Part shown: one piece after another, positions 31,661-41,291 of the stretch
How the letters are laid out: each line of letters begins with the position of its first letter
Numbering within the stretch: position 1 is the first letter of the stretch
NCBI RefSeq assembly: GCF_030767025.1
Contig: NZ_JASITE010000001.1
Span: forward strand, 186,001 to 250,000
Source of the DNA: Nocardia sp. CC227C
GTDB taxonomy: Bacteria; Actinomycetota; Actinomycetes; Mycobacteriales; Mycobacteriaceae
DNA length: 64,000 bases
Direction: 5' to 3'
Notes under the pieces: model-generated
Databases searched by the model: none
Seen by the model: only the letters and a program-made list of their open reading frames with translations
What the model was told of the DNA's origin: nothing
Translations under genes and position numbers: made by a program

Positions 31661-34600
31661 ACGGTTCCACCCAGGGAGCCTCGCGTACTTCTGATGCTGG
31701 CGCTGTATACCCCTTGACGCACGCGCCGAACGGCCGATCCTGGCCCGCCCGCGAGAATCTGGTCGAGATCCTCGAGCGGGAGCTGCTCGGCCCGTTGGGC
31801 GGGCCGAACGAAGTCCTCCGCACCACACCGGATCAGGCCTACCTCATCGGCCGGATCGCACCCGAACGCATTACCGAGCGCGGTACGCCCGATGACGCCG
31901 ACACCGGCGAGCCCGATACCGACGTCGGCGACGATGCCGATGCGACACTCGGTCGCGGCGTTCCGGTCACGGCGGTGGACGAGACCGGTGTGGGCGGCGA
32001 CGAGGACGCGGCGGGGCCGAGCGAGTCGGAGGATGCGCCGCAGAAGCGCGGTCTCGTCATTCCCGCCTCCATGGGGCTGCGATTTCAGATCCCGGACGAT
32101 CTGGACGCCTTCACCGTGACCGCGTCGTGGGGGATGTACAAGCGGGTCAAGGACGAGTCCGGGGCGCTGGACCCGGCCAAAGCGCCGGTGTTCCAGCGCA
32201 CTCCGATCGAGATCCCGGTGACCATTCGGGTGGCCGACCTGGTGCACGGGCAGACGACCGACGTGCACCTGCGGGACGCGGTCATACTGCGGGTGGATCG
32301 CTATGACGACCCGTCCGGACGGCGGCTGATCGACGTGGCGCTGTGCAATGACCGGGAGACCGGGCGGCACATCCCGACCGATGCGTGGATGTATCAGACC
32401 AAGCTGTCGGTCGAGGCCGAGGGCGCGGATGTGTTCCTCCCGGTGAACGATCCGCTCATTGACGTCCGGTACGAGCCGGACGACGATCGGCGGCGGCTCA
32501 ACCTGCAATACCGGGACCGGCTCGAATTCGCGGTCGGGCGAACCTGTTCGGTGGACTGGGAGGTCGCGCCGAAGCAGCGGCGCGCGCGGCGGGTGTGGAC
32601 GACCTGGCTGCCGGTCAGCGAGACCCCGCAGACCACGACGGGCGAGGTCGCGGCCATGCTGGATATGGTCGCACTCGCCGAGGCGGAACCGGACGAGTTG
32701 CGGGCGGGGCTGGAGCCGATCGTCATCGAGTACCGGCAGTGGCTCGACACGCAGCAGGAGCGCGTGCAGCGGGAACTGCCGGAACATTTGCGGGCGGAAG
32801 CCTACGAGGCGATCGCCGAGGCGCGGCTGGTGCAGCAGCAGCTCGCCGAGGGATTGGAGCACCTGCTCTCCGATCCGGAAGCGCTGCGTTGCTTCCGGTT
32901 CATGAATCGCGTCATGGCCGCCCAGCGCATTCAGAGCCAGGTGGCGGCGCACCGTGCGCAGGAACCGGATTCGAGCATCGACCAGGTGCGGCACGCGCTG
33001 CTCCAGGATGAGGGTTCGCCTATCTACAAAGGGGCGAAGGCGCATTCGTGGCGCACCTTCCAGCTGGCGTTCATCCTCATGCAGCTGCCCATGCTCACCG
33101 ATCCGGCGGCGCAACGCCGTTCGGGTTCGACGACCAACAGCGGCTTGGCGTCCGCGCAGTTGCTGTTCTTCCCCACCGGTGGCGGCAAGACCGAGGCGTA
33201 CTTGGGTTTGGCCGCTTACACGTTCGCGATCCGCCGTCGGCAGGGCGTCGTCAGCAGCGAGGACGGTCCCCTCGACGGCGGTGCCGGTGTGGCCGTGCTC
33301 ATGCGGTACACGCTGCGGCTGCTCACCGCGCAGCAGTTCCAGCGCGCCACCGCCCTGGTGTGCGCGGCCGAGGTCGAGCGGCGCGCGGACGAGAAGCTCT
33401 GGGGCACCGAGCCGTTCCGGATCGGGCTGTGGGTGGGGTCCGCGGTCAGTCCGAAGTGGTTCAAGGACGCCGAGGACGAGCTGAAGAAGGTCAATGAAGG
33501 CCGCGGTCACCGGCTGACCGTGTTGCAGATCCAACGATGCCCCTGGTGCGGCAACAAGATTCGCGGCGCGGACGTGAAACCCGACGCCGTCGACGCGCGG
33601 ATTCGGGTCTATTGCAGCGACGACCTCGGCGACTGCCCATTCTCCGAGGGCGGTGAGGTCGACGACGGTCTGCCGGTGCTCACCGTGGATGAGGAGATCT
33701 ACCGGCTCGCGCCGTCCTTCGTCATCGCGACCGTCGACAAGTTCGCTCGGCTGGCACGTGAAGGGGAGGCGGCGTCACTGTTCGGCTACGTCGCCGAGAA
33801 GTGCGATCGCCACGGCTACGTGCACCCGGATTACAAGGGCTGCACCGTCAAGGACGGCAGCAAACACGGCGCGAAGGGCAAGGATCACCCGGCGGCGGGG
33901 CGGCGGCCGGTGGGGCGGCTGCGGCCACCGGACCTGATCATCCAAGACGAGCTGCACCTCATCACCGGCGCGCTCGGCACCACGGTGGGCCTGTTCGAGT
34001 CGGCAATCGATGTCGTGTCCAGTTGGCGGACCGCCGACGGGCGGCCGGTGCGCCCGCTGCTCGTCGCCTCCACCGCGACCGCCTTCAAGGCTGCCGACCA
34101 GGTGCACAAGCTCTACGGCCGGGACGTGACCATCTTCCCGCCGCAGGTGCTCGATGTCGGCGACACCTTCTTCTCGCGGGAGGTGCCGATCTCCGAGGAG
34201 AACCCGGGCCGCCGGTATCTCGGTATCAGCACCACCGGGGTGCGTGTCACCACCGCCGAGATCCGCGTCGCCGAAGTGCTCATGGCCGCGGGGCAATTGC
34301 TGCTCAACCGGCACGGTGTCGCCGCCGACCCCTATCTGACCTTGGTGGGCTATTTCAGCGCCACCCGTGAATTGGCCGGTATGGCACGATATCTCGGCGA
34401 CGATATCGAGACCCTGCTGCGCAAGTCCCGCCCGTGGTCGGCGCTGCCCCGCCGGTACGGCACCGACTTCGGGACGCTGAACACCGTGGAACTCACCTCC
34501 CGGGTCGCCGGTGCCGATATCGCCAAGATCCTGGACCAGATGGCGGTGCCGTTCGATCCGGCCTTCGACGCCACCGGTGCGAAACCCACCGAAAAGCGCG

Positions 34601-35382
34601 AGGTTCGTCCCTACGACGCGGTGCTGGCCACTTCCATGCTGCAGGTCGGCGTCGACGTGACCCGGCTCGGGCTCATGCTCGTGGTCGGCCAGCCCAAGAA
34701 CACCGCCGAATACATCCAGGCGTCCTCCCGAGTGGGGCGAGACTCCAGCCGACCGGGCCTGGTCGTCACCCTGGGCAACTGGGCACGCCCCAGGGACCTG
34801 GCGCATTTCGAACAGTTCCGGCACTATCACGAGACCTTCTACGCGCAGGTCGAGGCGTTGTCGGTGACCCCGTACTCGGTGACCTCGCTGGAACGAGGCC
34901 TCGACGGGGTGCTGGTGAGCGCCGCCCGCGTCCGGCAGGCCGACCGGGTGTCCGGGCTGTCAGCGGACAAGGGCGCGGGGCGCATCGACACCGAGAACAA
35001 GTTCGTCGAACAGCTCATCGACCAGCTCGTGGACCGGATGCTGCGGGCATCCGGCGAAGACGACGCCGGACGGGCGCGCACCCGGCTGGGCAACCGGCTC
35101 GATCATTGGCTCAAACGCCGCGCCGAACTCGCTGCCCAGTCCAAAGTGCTCAGCTATTCCGGAAACAGCGACGGCACGGGCGCACTGCTCATCAGCGCCG
35201 AGAATGCCCGCGACCGCGACCGCCGCGATATGCCGCCGTTCGTGGTCGCCAACTCCATGCGTGAGGTGCAGCCGGAGATCAACCTGCTGGTGAGTCCCAT
35301 CAAGGAGAACCTGGTGTACATCGCACCGCCGGGAGCGCCGAAATGGGATATGCCCGAAGCGCACGAAGGGGAGAAGCCGTGA
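31657..35382 (+). CDS. drmA: DISARM helicase DrmA
   Basis: This 1,241-residue protein is the SF2 helicase present in all DISARM classes. LLFFPTGGGKTEAYLGLAAY (Walker A, near 505) and LIIQDELHLITGALG (DExH-like DELH, near 763) are clear. The C-terminal lobe has LATSMLQVGVDVTRLGLML and YIQASSRVGRDSSRPG. Between the motor motifs there are CPWCGN and CSDDLGDCPF, a possible zinc ribbon, near 627-665. In the described DISARM complex DrmA binds DrmB and loads on single-stranded 5' ends. It starts at a GTG whose last bases form the drmMI stop, and ends in GTGA with drmB. Confidence 0.93.
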   Translation: MNGSTQGASRTSDAGAVYPLTHAPNGRSWPARENLVEILERELLGPLGGPNEVLRTTPDQAYLIGRIAPERITERGTPDDADTGEPDTDVGDDADATLGRGVPVTAVDETGVGGDEDAAGPSESEDAPQKRGLVIPASMGLRFQIPDDLDAFTVTASWGMYKRVKDESGALDPAKAPVFQRTPIEIPVTIRVADLVHGQTTDVHLRDAVILRVDRYDDPSGRRLIDVALCNDRETGRHIPTDAWMYQTKLSVEAEGADVFLPVNDPLIDVRYEPDDDRRRLNLQYRDRLEFAVGRTCSVDWEVAPKQRRARRVWTTWLPVSETPQTTTGEVAAMLDMVALAEAEPDELRAGLEPIVIEYRQWLDTQQERVQRELPEHLRAEAYEAIAEARLVQQQLAEGLEHLLSDPEALRCFRFMNRVMAAQRIQSQVAAHRAQEPDSSIDQVRHALLQDEGSPIYKGAKAHSWRTFQLAFILMQLPMLTDPAAQRRSGSTTNSGLASAQLLFFPTGGGKTEAYLGLAAYTFAIRRRQGVVSSEDGPLDGGAGVAVLMRYTLRLLTAQQFQRATALVCAAEVERRADEKLWGTEPFRIGLWVGSAVSPKWFKDAEDELKKVNEGRGHRLTVLQIQRCPWCGNKIRGADVKPDAVDARIRVYCSDDLGDCPFSEGGEVDDGLPVLTVDEEIYRLAPSFVIATVDKFARLAREGEAASLFGYVAEKCDRHGYVHPDYKGCTVKDGSKHGAKGKDHPAAGRRPVGRLRPPDLIIQDELHLITGALGTTVGLFESAIDVVSSWRTADGRPVRPLLVASTATAFKAADQVHKLYGRDVTIFPPQVLDVGDTFFSREVPISEENPGRRYLGISTTGVRVTTAEIRVAEVLMAAGQLLLNRHGVAADPYLTLVGYFSATRELAGMARYLGDDIETLLRKSRPWSALPRRYGTDFGTLNTVELTSRVAGADIAKILDQMAVPFDPAFDATGAKPTEKREVRPYDAVLATSMLQVGVDVTRLGLMLVVGQPKNTAEYIQASSRVGRDSSRPGLVVTLGNWARPRDLAHFEQFRHYHETFYAQVEALSVTPYSVTSLERGLDGVLVSAARVRQADRVSGLSADKGAGRIDTENKFVEQLIDQLVDRMLRASGEDDAGRARTRLGNRLDHWLKRRAELAAQSKVLSYSGNSDGTGALLISAENARDRDRRDMPPFVVANSMREVQPEINLLVSPIKENLVYIAPPGAPKWDMPEAHEGEKP

Positions 35383-37406
35383 CCGACGCGCCAGCGATGG
35401 AACCTGTCCACGATCCCACTCAGACCGTCGATCCGCTCGGCGATATCGAGAGCGCCGCGGAGAAAGGCATTCTCAAGAATCGCGCAAAAGTGGGCTCCGC
35501 CCGACCGTCCTCGCTGCTGTACACCTACGGTCCGGGCTCGGTCATGGACATGCCCAATATGACGGTCATGCCCACGGGTCTCGACGACTGGGATCGAATC
35601 TGGTTGCGCCGCAGGGGGCATCCGACCATTCACGCGCCCCGGCTGCGCGACGCCGTGCGCAGGCTGATCAAGGGGGCCAACCGGGATATCGAACTGCGGC
35701 CCTTCCCCTGGCAGCCGACCAACACGAACTTCTCGAAGGAGGGCGAGGACCTCGGCGTGCCCGCGCGCGTCTTCCCGCAGTGGCTGCGCTGCACCGGATG
35801 TGACATGCTGGCCCCGCTCAGCCATTTCGACTATGTCAACACCCACCCCTTCCGCACCGATCTGGCGCGCTTCGAGCACACCAAGTGCAAAGGTCGCCGC
35901 GGTGAGCGCAAACCGGGACCACGCCCCGCCGTGCCCGCGCGCTATCTGCTCGCGTGCGCGGACGGCCACGTCGACGAATTCCCCTACGTGCAGTGGGTGC
36001 ATCGAGGTCGGCGGTGTTCGGAAGCGCCGGATAACCCCCGCCTGACCATGACCGACCGCTCCGCAGGCAAAGGCGCGGTGGCGACGATCCGCTGTGAATC
36101 CTGCGACCGCAAACGCGGTATGAACGAGGCGCAGGGCGAAGCGGCCGAAGCGAAGTTGCCGAAGTGTCGTGGGCGGCACCCCCACCTGGACGCGTTCTAT
36201 CCGTGCGAGAACACCGTCCGGCTCATCCTTGTCGGCGCGTCCAACCTCTGGTTCCCGGCCACGCAGTCCGTCATCGTCATGCCGGAATCGGAGTCCGCGC
36301 ATTACGAGGAGGTCGCCAGCCGCGTCCGCGGCGCGTTCGGCCCCGAGCTGGCCGACTACGCGCAATCACCCATCGGACTCGTGCGTAAGGCGCTACACGG
36401 TGAGGATGTCGACGTCGCCGAGTTCGATGATCAGCAACTGAAGCAGATCATCGAACTCGCGCTGAAACCGCCCCAGGAGGACGGCGACGATCAGCAGCGG
36501 ACCTGGGATCCGATCGACCTGCTCCTTCCGGAGTGGGAACATCTGATCAAGGATCCGATCGGGGACCGGCACGAGGAACCCCGCAGCAATCTGACGATCT
36601 CGCGGCGCGAACGGCATCCGGACCTGCCCGCCGCCCTGTCCCGCGTCCTCGCCGTCGAATCGCTGCGGAAGGTGAACGCCCTCGTAGGATTCACCCGCGT
36701 CGACGACATCGAACGCGTCGACGACCTGCCGGGCCGACTCGTGCCCCTGGCGCGCAAGACGACGCCGGACTGGACCGTAGCCACCGAAGACCGCGGTGAA
36801 GGGATATTCCTCCAGCTCGACGAGGCCAGCGTGTCCGCATGGGAACGGCGCATGCTGAAAGACCCGCTGTGGCAAGCTCATAGGGCCGCGCATCGGCTCA
36901 ATTTCAACCGGCGATTCTCCGAAACCGCGGCGACTGTCGACCCGGACAGCCGACTTCGACCGCCACGGTACTGGCTCGTGCACACCCTCGCCCATGTTCT
37001 CATCCGGGAAATGGCGATGACCTGCGGGTACAACGCCGCCAGCCTCAGCGAGCGACTGTATGCCTGGCGGGCCTCCGACGGTCGCGCGCCCAGCGCGGGG
37101 CTGCTGATCTGCACCACCGCTTCCGACAGTGACGGCACGCTCGGCGGACTGGTCGAACTGAGCCGCCCGGAACGCCTGTACGAGGTGGTCACCCGTGCCC
37201 TACACCGTGCCACCCGTTGCTCCTCCGATCCCATCTGTGCCACGCGCACACCGCAGGCCCCGGAGGACTTCTTGCACGGCGCGGCCTGCCACTGTTGCGT
37301 CATGGCGTCGGAAACCTCGTGCGAGCGTGCGAACCGGTTCCTCGATCGCAGATTTCTCATTGATCTACCCGGGAGCAGTCGTGGGTTCTTCGGCCGGATC
37401 GGATGA
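35379..37406 (+). CDS. drmB: DISARM DUF1998 protein DrmB
   Basis: This 675-residue protein matches DrmB. RPSSLLYTYGPGSVMDMPNM at the N-terminus, several Cys pairs (CTGCDM, CRGRHPHLDAFYPCENT) and the C-terminal DUF1998 block RYWLVHTLAHVLIREMAMTC are present. SDGTLGGLVEL follows, then the Cys cluster ICATRTPQAPEDFLHGAACH and CCVMASETSCERANRFLDR. The GTG start overlaps the drmA stop (GTGA); an ATG at 35397 is an alternative. DrmA and DrmB form the core DISARM complex, with DrmB making a trigger-loop partner. Confidence 0.92.
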   Translation: MTDAPAMEPVHDPTQTVDPLGDIESAAEKGILKNRAKVGSARPSSLLYTYGPGSVMDMPNMTVMPTGLDDWDRIWLRRRGHPTIHAPRLRDAVRRLIKGANRDIELRPFPWQPTNTNFSKEGEDLGVPARVFPQWLRCTGCDMLAPLSHFDYVNTHPFRTDLARFEHTKCKGRRGERKPGPRPAVPARYLLACADGHVDEFPYVQWVHRGRRCSEAPDNPRLTMTDRSAGKGAVATIRCESCDRKRGMNEAQGEAAEAKLPKCRGRHPHLDAFYPCENTVRLILVGASNLWFPATQSVIVMPESESAHYEEVASRVRGAFGPELADYAQSPIGLVRKALHGEDVDVAEFDDQQLKQIIELALKPPQEDGDDQQRTWDPIDLLLPEWEHLIKDPIGDRHEEPRSNLTISRRERHPDLPAALSRVLAVESLRKVNALVGFTRVDDIERVDDLPGRLVPLARKTTPDWTVATEDRGEGIFLQLDEASVSAWERRMLKDPLWQAHRAAHRLNFNRRFSETAATVDPDSRLRPPRYWLVHTLAHVLIREMAMTCGYNAASLSERLYAWRASDGRAPSAGLLICTTASDSDGTLGGLVELSRPERLYEVVTRALHRATRCSSDPICATRTPQAPEDFLHGAACHCCVMASETSCERANRFLDRRFLIDLPGSSRGFFGRIG

Positions 37407-38130
37407 CCCGGCGCTACGGCTCGGCGCGCTGCTGACCGGAACCGAGGCAGCCGACATCGCGGACCGGCTGGCTGCGGGCGGAATACTCTCGACGGCGCTG
37501 CGGGCGGTCGACTCCGCGCACAGAGCGCGAATTCGGCAGCTGATCACCGAGATAGGCTCCGAGCACGCGGTCGCCGTGCTGCGCGCCATCCAGGGTGCGC
37601 GCTCGGCCCGCCCGGTCGCCGACCCGCTGTGGACACTGCCGGGAGGTCTGGCGCGCAGTGGACGGCTCACCAGCGAAGTGCGCCGGGTGGTCGACGGCGC
37701 TCGTCGATCGGTCGTGTGCTCCACCTTCAACTTCCAGCGCTCCTCGGCACTGTGGGGCGCATTGCAGCGGGCGTCGCAGCGACCGGGTGTCGCGGTGCGC
37801 GTGTACCTCGACGCACAGGCCGCCGAGGGTCCTCGGACGTCGACGCCGACCACCGCCGAAGTCGCCGCGCGATTGAGCCCTGCGGCGGTGTACCGCACGA
37901 AGGAATATGACGGCTCCTACGTCCGCAACCACGCCAAGTTCCTTGCGATAGACCATCGTTTCCTGTTGGTGACCAGTGCCAATTTCTCCCGGAGCGCCGA
38001 GAATTACAATGTGGAGCTGGGCTTGTTTCTCGACAATCCGAACCTGACGGAAATCGTCGAGAACGAATTCTTCCAGGTCGAGAACCACATCTACGAGCGT
38101 GTCGACCCGGGAACGGATGACACGGGTTAG
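37381..38130 (+). CDS. drmC: DISARM phospholipase D-like protein DrmC
   Basis: The 249-residue protein has one PLD motif near 181-195, VRNHAKFLAIDHRFLLVTSA, with H-x-K-x4-D-x5-TSAN; a partner half (SSALWGALQRASQRPGVAVR) precedes it. Only one HKD is present, so it would act as a dimer. DrmC is the predicted nuclease of DISARM and was reported as dispensable for defence in one system. The start is a GTG at 37381 inside the drmB end, 26 bp overlap, with GGAGCAG upstream. The stop overlaps that of the convergent gene by 3 bp. No HNH or other nuclease lies next to it. Confidence 0.9.
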   Translation: MGSSAGSDDPALRLGALLTGTEAADIADRLAAGGILSTALRAVDSAHRARIRQLITEIGSEHAVAVLRAIQGARSARPVADPLWTLPGGLARSGRLTSEVRRVVDGARRSVVCSTFNFQRSSALWGALQRASQRPGVAVRVYLDAQAAEGPRTSTPTTAEVAARLSPAAVYRTKEYDGSYVRNHAKFLAIDHRFLLVTSANFSRSAENYNVELGLFLDNPNLTEIVENEFFQVENHIYERVDPGTDDTG

Positions 38131-39251
38131 CGGATTCTGAATCCATCCGGGAACGGTCGTATTTCGAGACGTCGGCTGTCCGGGTCCAGGGTCCCGCGCG
38201 CTTCGATCGGCCTGCCGCGGCGGTGGGCGTCGATCGCCTGGTCGTACTGCTGGGAGGTCAGGGTCACCCACACGATACCGTGGCTGGTCGCCGGGTCATC
38301 GGCGGTGCCGATCCGTTCCATCACCACCATGCCGCGAACGCGAGCTCGTTTATCCAGTTCACCGGTGGTGGTCAAAGTGTCGATGGTACCCGTGACGGCC
38401 GCCTGTCCGGACTTGGACACCCGCTCCAGCACCGTCCCGGCCTTGATCACGGTCCGCACCATTGCCTCCGTGAAAACCATTGCTTCCGTGGGAAAATCGA
38501 TCTGCCGCGTGCGGGCCCACGCGAAGCTGATGTCGAACGGCCGACACTTTGTGATGCCGCCCGCCAGGCGGCCGATGGCCGCGCACAGGTTCGACGAGAC
38601 GCCCACACCGCTCGCTTCGACGAAGGGACCGTAGTCGATCTGACCCTGGGCGGTGTGATCGGCGGCGGCGTGTACCGCCGCGGTCGATGTGTAGAGGCGT
38701 GTCATCACCGCTCGGCCGGACAAGGGACTCGGCAACGCGTCGATCGTCAGTCGAGCGGGTGGTTCGATCGGCACCCGTGCGTCGAATATGTAGCTGCCGG
38801 GCCGCGTCGTGCCGATTCGGACCCGTTCGAGGGATTGCTCAACCTGCGGCGAGCGCCCCGTGAAATGCAGATGGGGACCGCGTTCCACGCTCAGCGCGGA
38901 GGTCTTCAGCAGATCGTGTATTCCCTGCATCGCTTTGAGCGCCAGCGGCATGGGGATGGTGCCGGTGGTGGTGCCGGGGTGCAGTCGAAACGATGGCACG
39001 TCCATCGCCGGTTCGGCGATGTCGAGCAGGACTTCGTAGTCCTGCCGGTTCTCGCGTTCCGCCAGCGTTCGTACCGCAGTGCGAAGCAGCGCCTCGTCAT
39101 CCGGGTACTCCAGTTCCGTCGGGACGAGCAGCTGATCACCGTTCGATTCCCACACGTTCGCCCCGCGCCACCTTCCCTCGAGTCGCCAACCGTGGCTGGC
39201 GAGGTAGCCGCTCAGTGCGCCGGGATCGATGTCGGCAGGCAGGTTCTTCAT
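38127..39251 (-). CDS. Unknown 374-residue protein coupled to a DUF4365 nuclease
   Basis: The protein has 374 residues and is cytosolic. I recognise no domain with confidence. The N-terminal ~60 residues (YLASHGWRLEGRWRGANVW) resemble the start of actinobacterial defence-island proteins. The middle contains IPMPLALKAMQGIHDLLKTS and LHFTGRSPQVEQSLERVRIG. The C-terminal third is beta-rich with VTGTIDTLTTTGELDKRARV, GIVWVTLTSQQYDQAIDAH and a terminal RRLEIRPFPDGFRI. This third resembles a small OB-like or SH3-like barrel. It is coupled by ATGA to the DUF4365 gene, converges with drmC, and belongs to an operon with an obvious nuclease. Confidence 0.75.
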   Translation of the reverse strand: MKNLPADIDPGALSGYLASHGWRLEGRWRGANVWESNGDQLLVPTELEYPDDEALLRTAVRTLAERENRQDYEVLLDIAEPAMDVPSFRLHPGTTTGTIPMPLALKAMQGIHDLLKTSALSVERGPHLHFTGRSPQVEQSLERVRIGTTRPGSYIFDARVPIEPPARLTIDALPSPLSGRAVMTRLYTSTAAVHAAADHTAQGQIDYGPFVEASGVGVSSNLCAAIGRLAGGITKCRPFDISFAWARTRQIDFPTEAMVFTEAMVRTVIKAGTVLERVSKSGQAAVTGTIDTLTTTGELDKRARVRGMVVMERIGTADDPATSHGIVWVTLTSQQYDQAIDAHRRGRPIEARGTLDPDSRRLEIRPFPDGFRIR

Positions 39252-39769
39252 GGCTTGATCACCGCCCCGGCGGAGTGGACGAGCTTCAGCAGCGATGTAA
39301 CGGTCAGCAGGTTGGTCTCGGGGACGAGTACTCTCGTATACCGGTCGCGACTCGGGTTCGCGATCGGCTCTTCGCCGGACAGATCCTGCCAGTAGGCGGC
39401 ATGCGCGAGCGTCAGTCGAGCAGGTGCCGCGACCGTGTAGTCGCTGGCCGCTGGAGGCACGATCACCAGGACCAGAAAGCGCGGGACGCGTTGCGCCCCG
39501 GCGAGCGCATTGAACTGTCTCTCGTTGAGGCGGTCGTAGCGAAAGTGCCCGTTCCGTCTCACAGGTTGCGACCAACTCTTCACCTGCATCTCCACGCAAG
39601 GGAAATTGCCATTGGTCGCACCGGGTAGTTTCAGGTGCAGATCGACGCCGGAGAAGTCGGGATCGAACTTCGCGACCTGCAGCCCGGCGGCAGCCGCGAG
39701 GGCATACACGAAGGCCTCGTCATAGTGACCTTGGTGCGGATTGCTGTCCCGGAACCGTTGGTCAGTCAT
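39248..39769 (-). CDS. DUF4365 PD-(D/E)xK-like nuclease
   Basis: The 173-residue protein fits DUF4365, a predicted restriction-endonuclease fold. GHYDEAFVYALAAAAGLQVA at the N-terminus carries the conserved E. DFSGVDLHLKLPG has the active-site D, and FPCVEMQVKSWSQPV supplies E-x-K (here E-M-Q-V-K, with Q before VK as often seen in this family). The start chosen is the ATG at 39769, with GAGGCGG upstream. The gene is first of a two-gene minus operon facing DISARM. It probably cuts nucleic acid under control of its partner; the target is unknown. Confidence 0.82.
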   Translation of the reverse strand: MTDQRFRDSNPHQGHYDEAFVYALAAAAGLQVAKFDPDFSGVDLHLKLPGATNGNFPCVEMQVKSWSQPVRRNGHFRYDRLNERQFNALAGAQRVPRFLVLVIVPPAASDYTVAAPARLTLAHAAYWQDLSGEEPIANPSRDRYTRVLVPETNLLTVTSLLKLVHSAGAVIKP

Positions 39770-39976
39770 GACACCGCCTCCACCCCACAATCAAGATCTC
39801 TTGCCTGCATTAGGCGAGCGGGACGCGGCATTGTGAGAAACCGCCGGTCGCGTTTTGGACGGCAGCCACGCGCGGTGTTCGCGTTCATGCGACCGAGCGG
39901 AGAGCTGAATCCGGCGGTCTCGACGCCGACGCGCGAGACCGGCGGATTCCCACCCGGATCTATCGCGTACCTCCGC

Positions 39977-41242
39977 TCACAGCCCGCTCGGTGGCCTCCG
40001 GTACCACCGGGTGATCACCTCCACCAGGTGCACGATGTTCTGGGTGCGCATGATCGGCGCGGCGGCCTGGGGTTCGAAGTCGGCGTGGGCGTCGCTGGTG
40101 CGCCACAGGCTGGCTTCGGTGACGGGTGCGGACATGTGCGGGTCGAGGCGTTTGAAGAACTCGGTGATGTCGTCTAGTTCGACGGGATTGTCGCCGGAGC
40201 GCAGTTCGCGGAACACCCCGCCGAGGACCCGCAGCATGCCCACCGAGCCGAGCAGAGAGGTACGGCGCAGACGCTGGGCCTGGGTTGGTTCGCCGGTGGC
40301 GCGTTCGGTGTCGGCGTCCTGTTCGGCCATGGCGGCGAGATCGGTGAACGCCATGGAGATGACGTCGAGGAAATCCCTGACCTTCTCGATGACCGCGCCG
40401 TCGGTGAGCGTTTGCTCGGCCTTCTTGCTGATGCTGCGACCGGGTCCGGCGATGACGGCCCGGGTGATGTCGGCGACGTGCTTGGCGCCCAACAGGTTCG
40501 GGTTCTTCACTGTCATGCGGTCCTGTTCGGCGTCCACCCGGCCCTTCAACAGCGGGTGGTCGATGACATCGGACAGCGTGCGGTTGGCGACCTTGTCATT
40601 GTCGAAGCGGGCGCGGACGGCGCTGCTGATGCCCTTGGCGTTGTCGGCGACATCGACGAACATCTGCTGCGCCTTGATCGGATCGGGCTCGACGTAGATG
40701 TCGACGCCGACGTACTCGCGCTTGAGCCGGTTCATCTGCTGCACGAGTTTGTCGCGCTCGGACTGCAGGCGAGCGGCCTTGTCGACGCTGACCTTCCGCG
40801 CCAGCTCCCGGTCGATGCCGGAGATGGCGTCGGTGATGCGCTGCTTCTCGATCGAGACGCCCAGCACCCGGTGCTGTCCGTCGATGGTGCGCAGGGTGGC
40901 GATGCCGCCGATGGCCCACGGCACCGTCAGGTAGCCGACCCGGCCCTCGTCGTCGGCGGGCTGGAAGACGCAGCCGCCGCCGTCGCGGGCCAGCAGCGCG
41001 GGCGCGACCCAGTCCTGTTTGGCGTCGAGGTATTCGCCGAAGTGCTTGGCGTGCAGGCGATCCACCTTGCGGTTGTCCTTGTCCACATTATTGGGGTCGG
41101 GAACCGGCAGGATGGTCGGGAGGTCGAGGAGCGGGACGCGGGTCGAGTACACCGAGCGGCCGCCCTGCGTGGTCTTCAATGCGAGATAGGTGCTGGAATC
41201 CTGGGGCTTGGACAGCAGTTGGGGGTTGATGGCGATGGTCAT
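39977..41242 (-). CDS. DGQHR-domain protein (DndB-like)
   Basis: This 421-residue protein is of the DGQHR family. LRTIDGQHRVLGVSI is near 118-130. A coiled-coil-like stretch (DKAARLQSERDKLVQQMNRL) follows, then QMFVDVADNAKGIS, another family block. DndB binds DNA and regulates phosphorothioation in dnd clusters. No dndACDE genes are present here, so this is either a stand-alone ParB-like NTPase/transcriptional regulator or part of a different modification system. The ATG at 41242 follows GGAGATC. It is monocistronic by spacing. Confidence 0.85.
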   Translation of the reverse strand: MTIAINPQLLSKPQDSSTYLALKTTQGGRSVYSTRVPLLDLPTILPVPDPNNVDKDNRKVDRLHAKHFGEYLDAKQDWVAPALLARDGGGCVFQPADDEGRVGYLTVPWAIGGIATLRTIDGQHRVLGVSIEKQRITDAISGIDRELARKVSVDKAARLQSERDKLVQQMNRLKREYVGVDIYVEPDPIKAQQMFVDVADNAKGISSAVRARFDNDKVANRTLSDVIDHPLLKGRVDAEQDRMTVKNPNLLGAKHVADITRAVIAGPGRSISKKAEQTLTDGAVIEKVRDFLDVISMAFTDLAAMAEQDADTERATGEPTQAQRLRRTSLLGSVGMLRVLGGVFRELRSGDNPVELDDITEFFKRLDPHMSAPVTEASLWRTSDAHADFEPQAAAPIMRTQNIVHLVEVITRWYRRPPSGL

Positions 41243-41291
41243 GGGATCTCCTGGAATCGGTTCGGCAACTGGAATGGGTTCGGCGACGTGT

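Noticed and set aside
31612..33534. Minus-strand 640-codon frame over drmA
   Set aside because: It is a shadow of the DISARM helicase gene; no motif.
33775..34830. Minus-strand 351-codon frame over drmA
   Set aside because: It is antisense to helicase motifs of DrmA and is a composition artefact.
38223..39395. Plus-strand 390-codon frame over the 374-residue gene
   Set aside because: The minus strand has the ATGA-coupled pair with ribosome sites; the plus frame has none.
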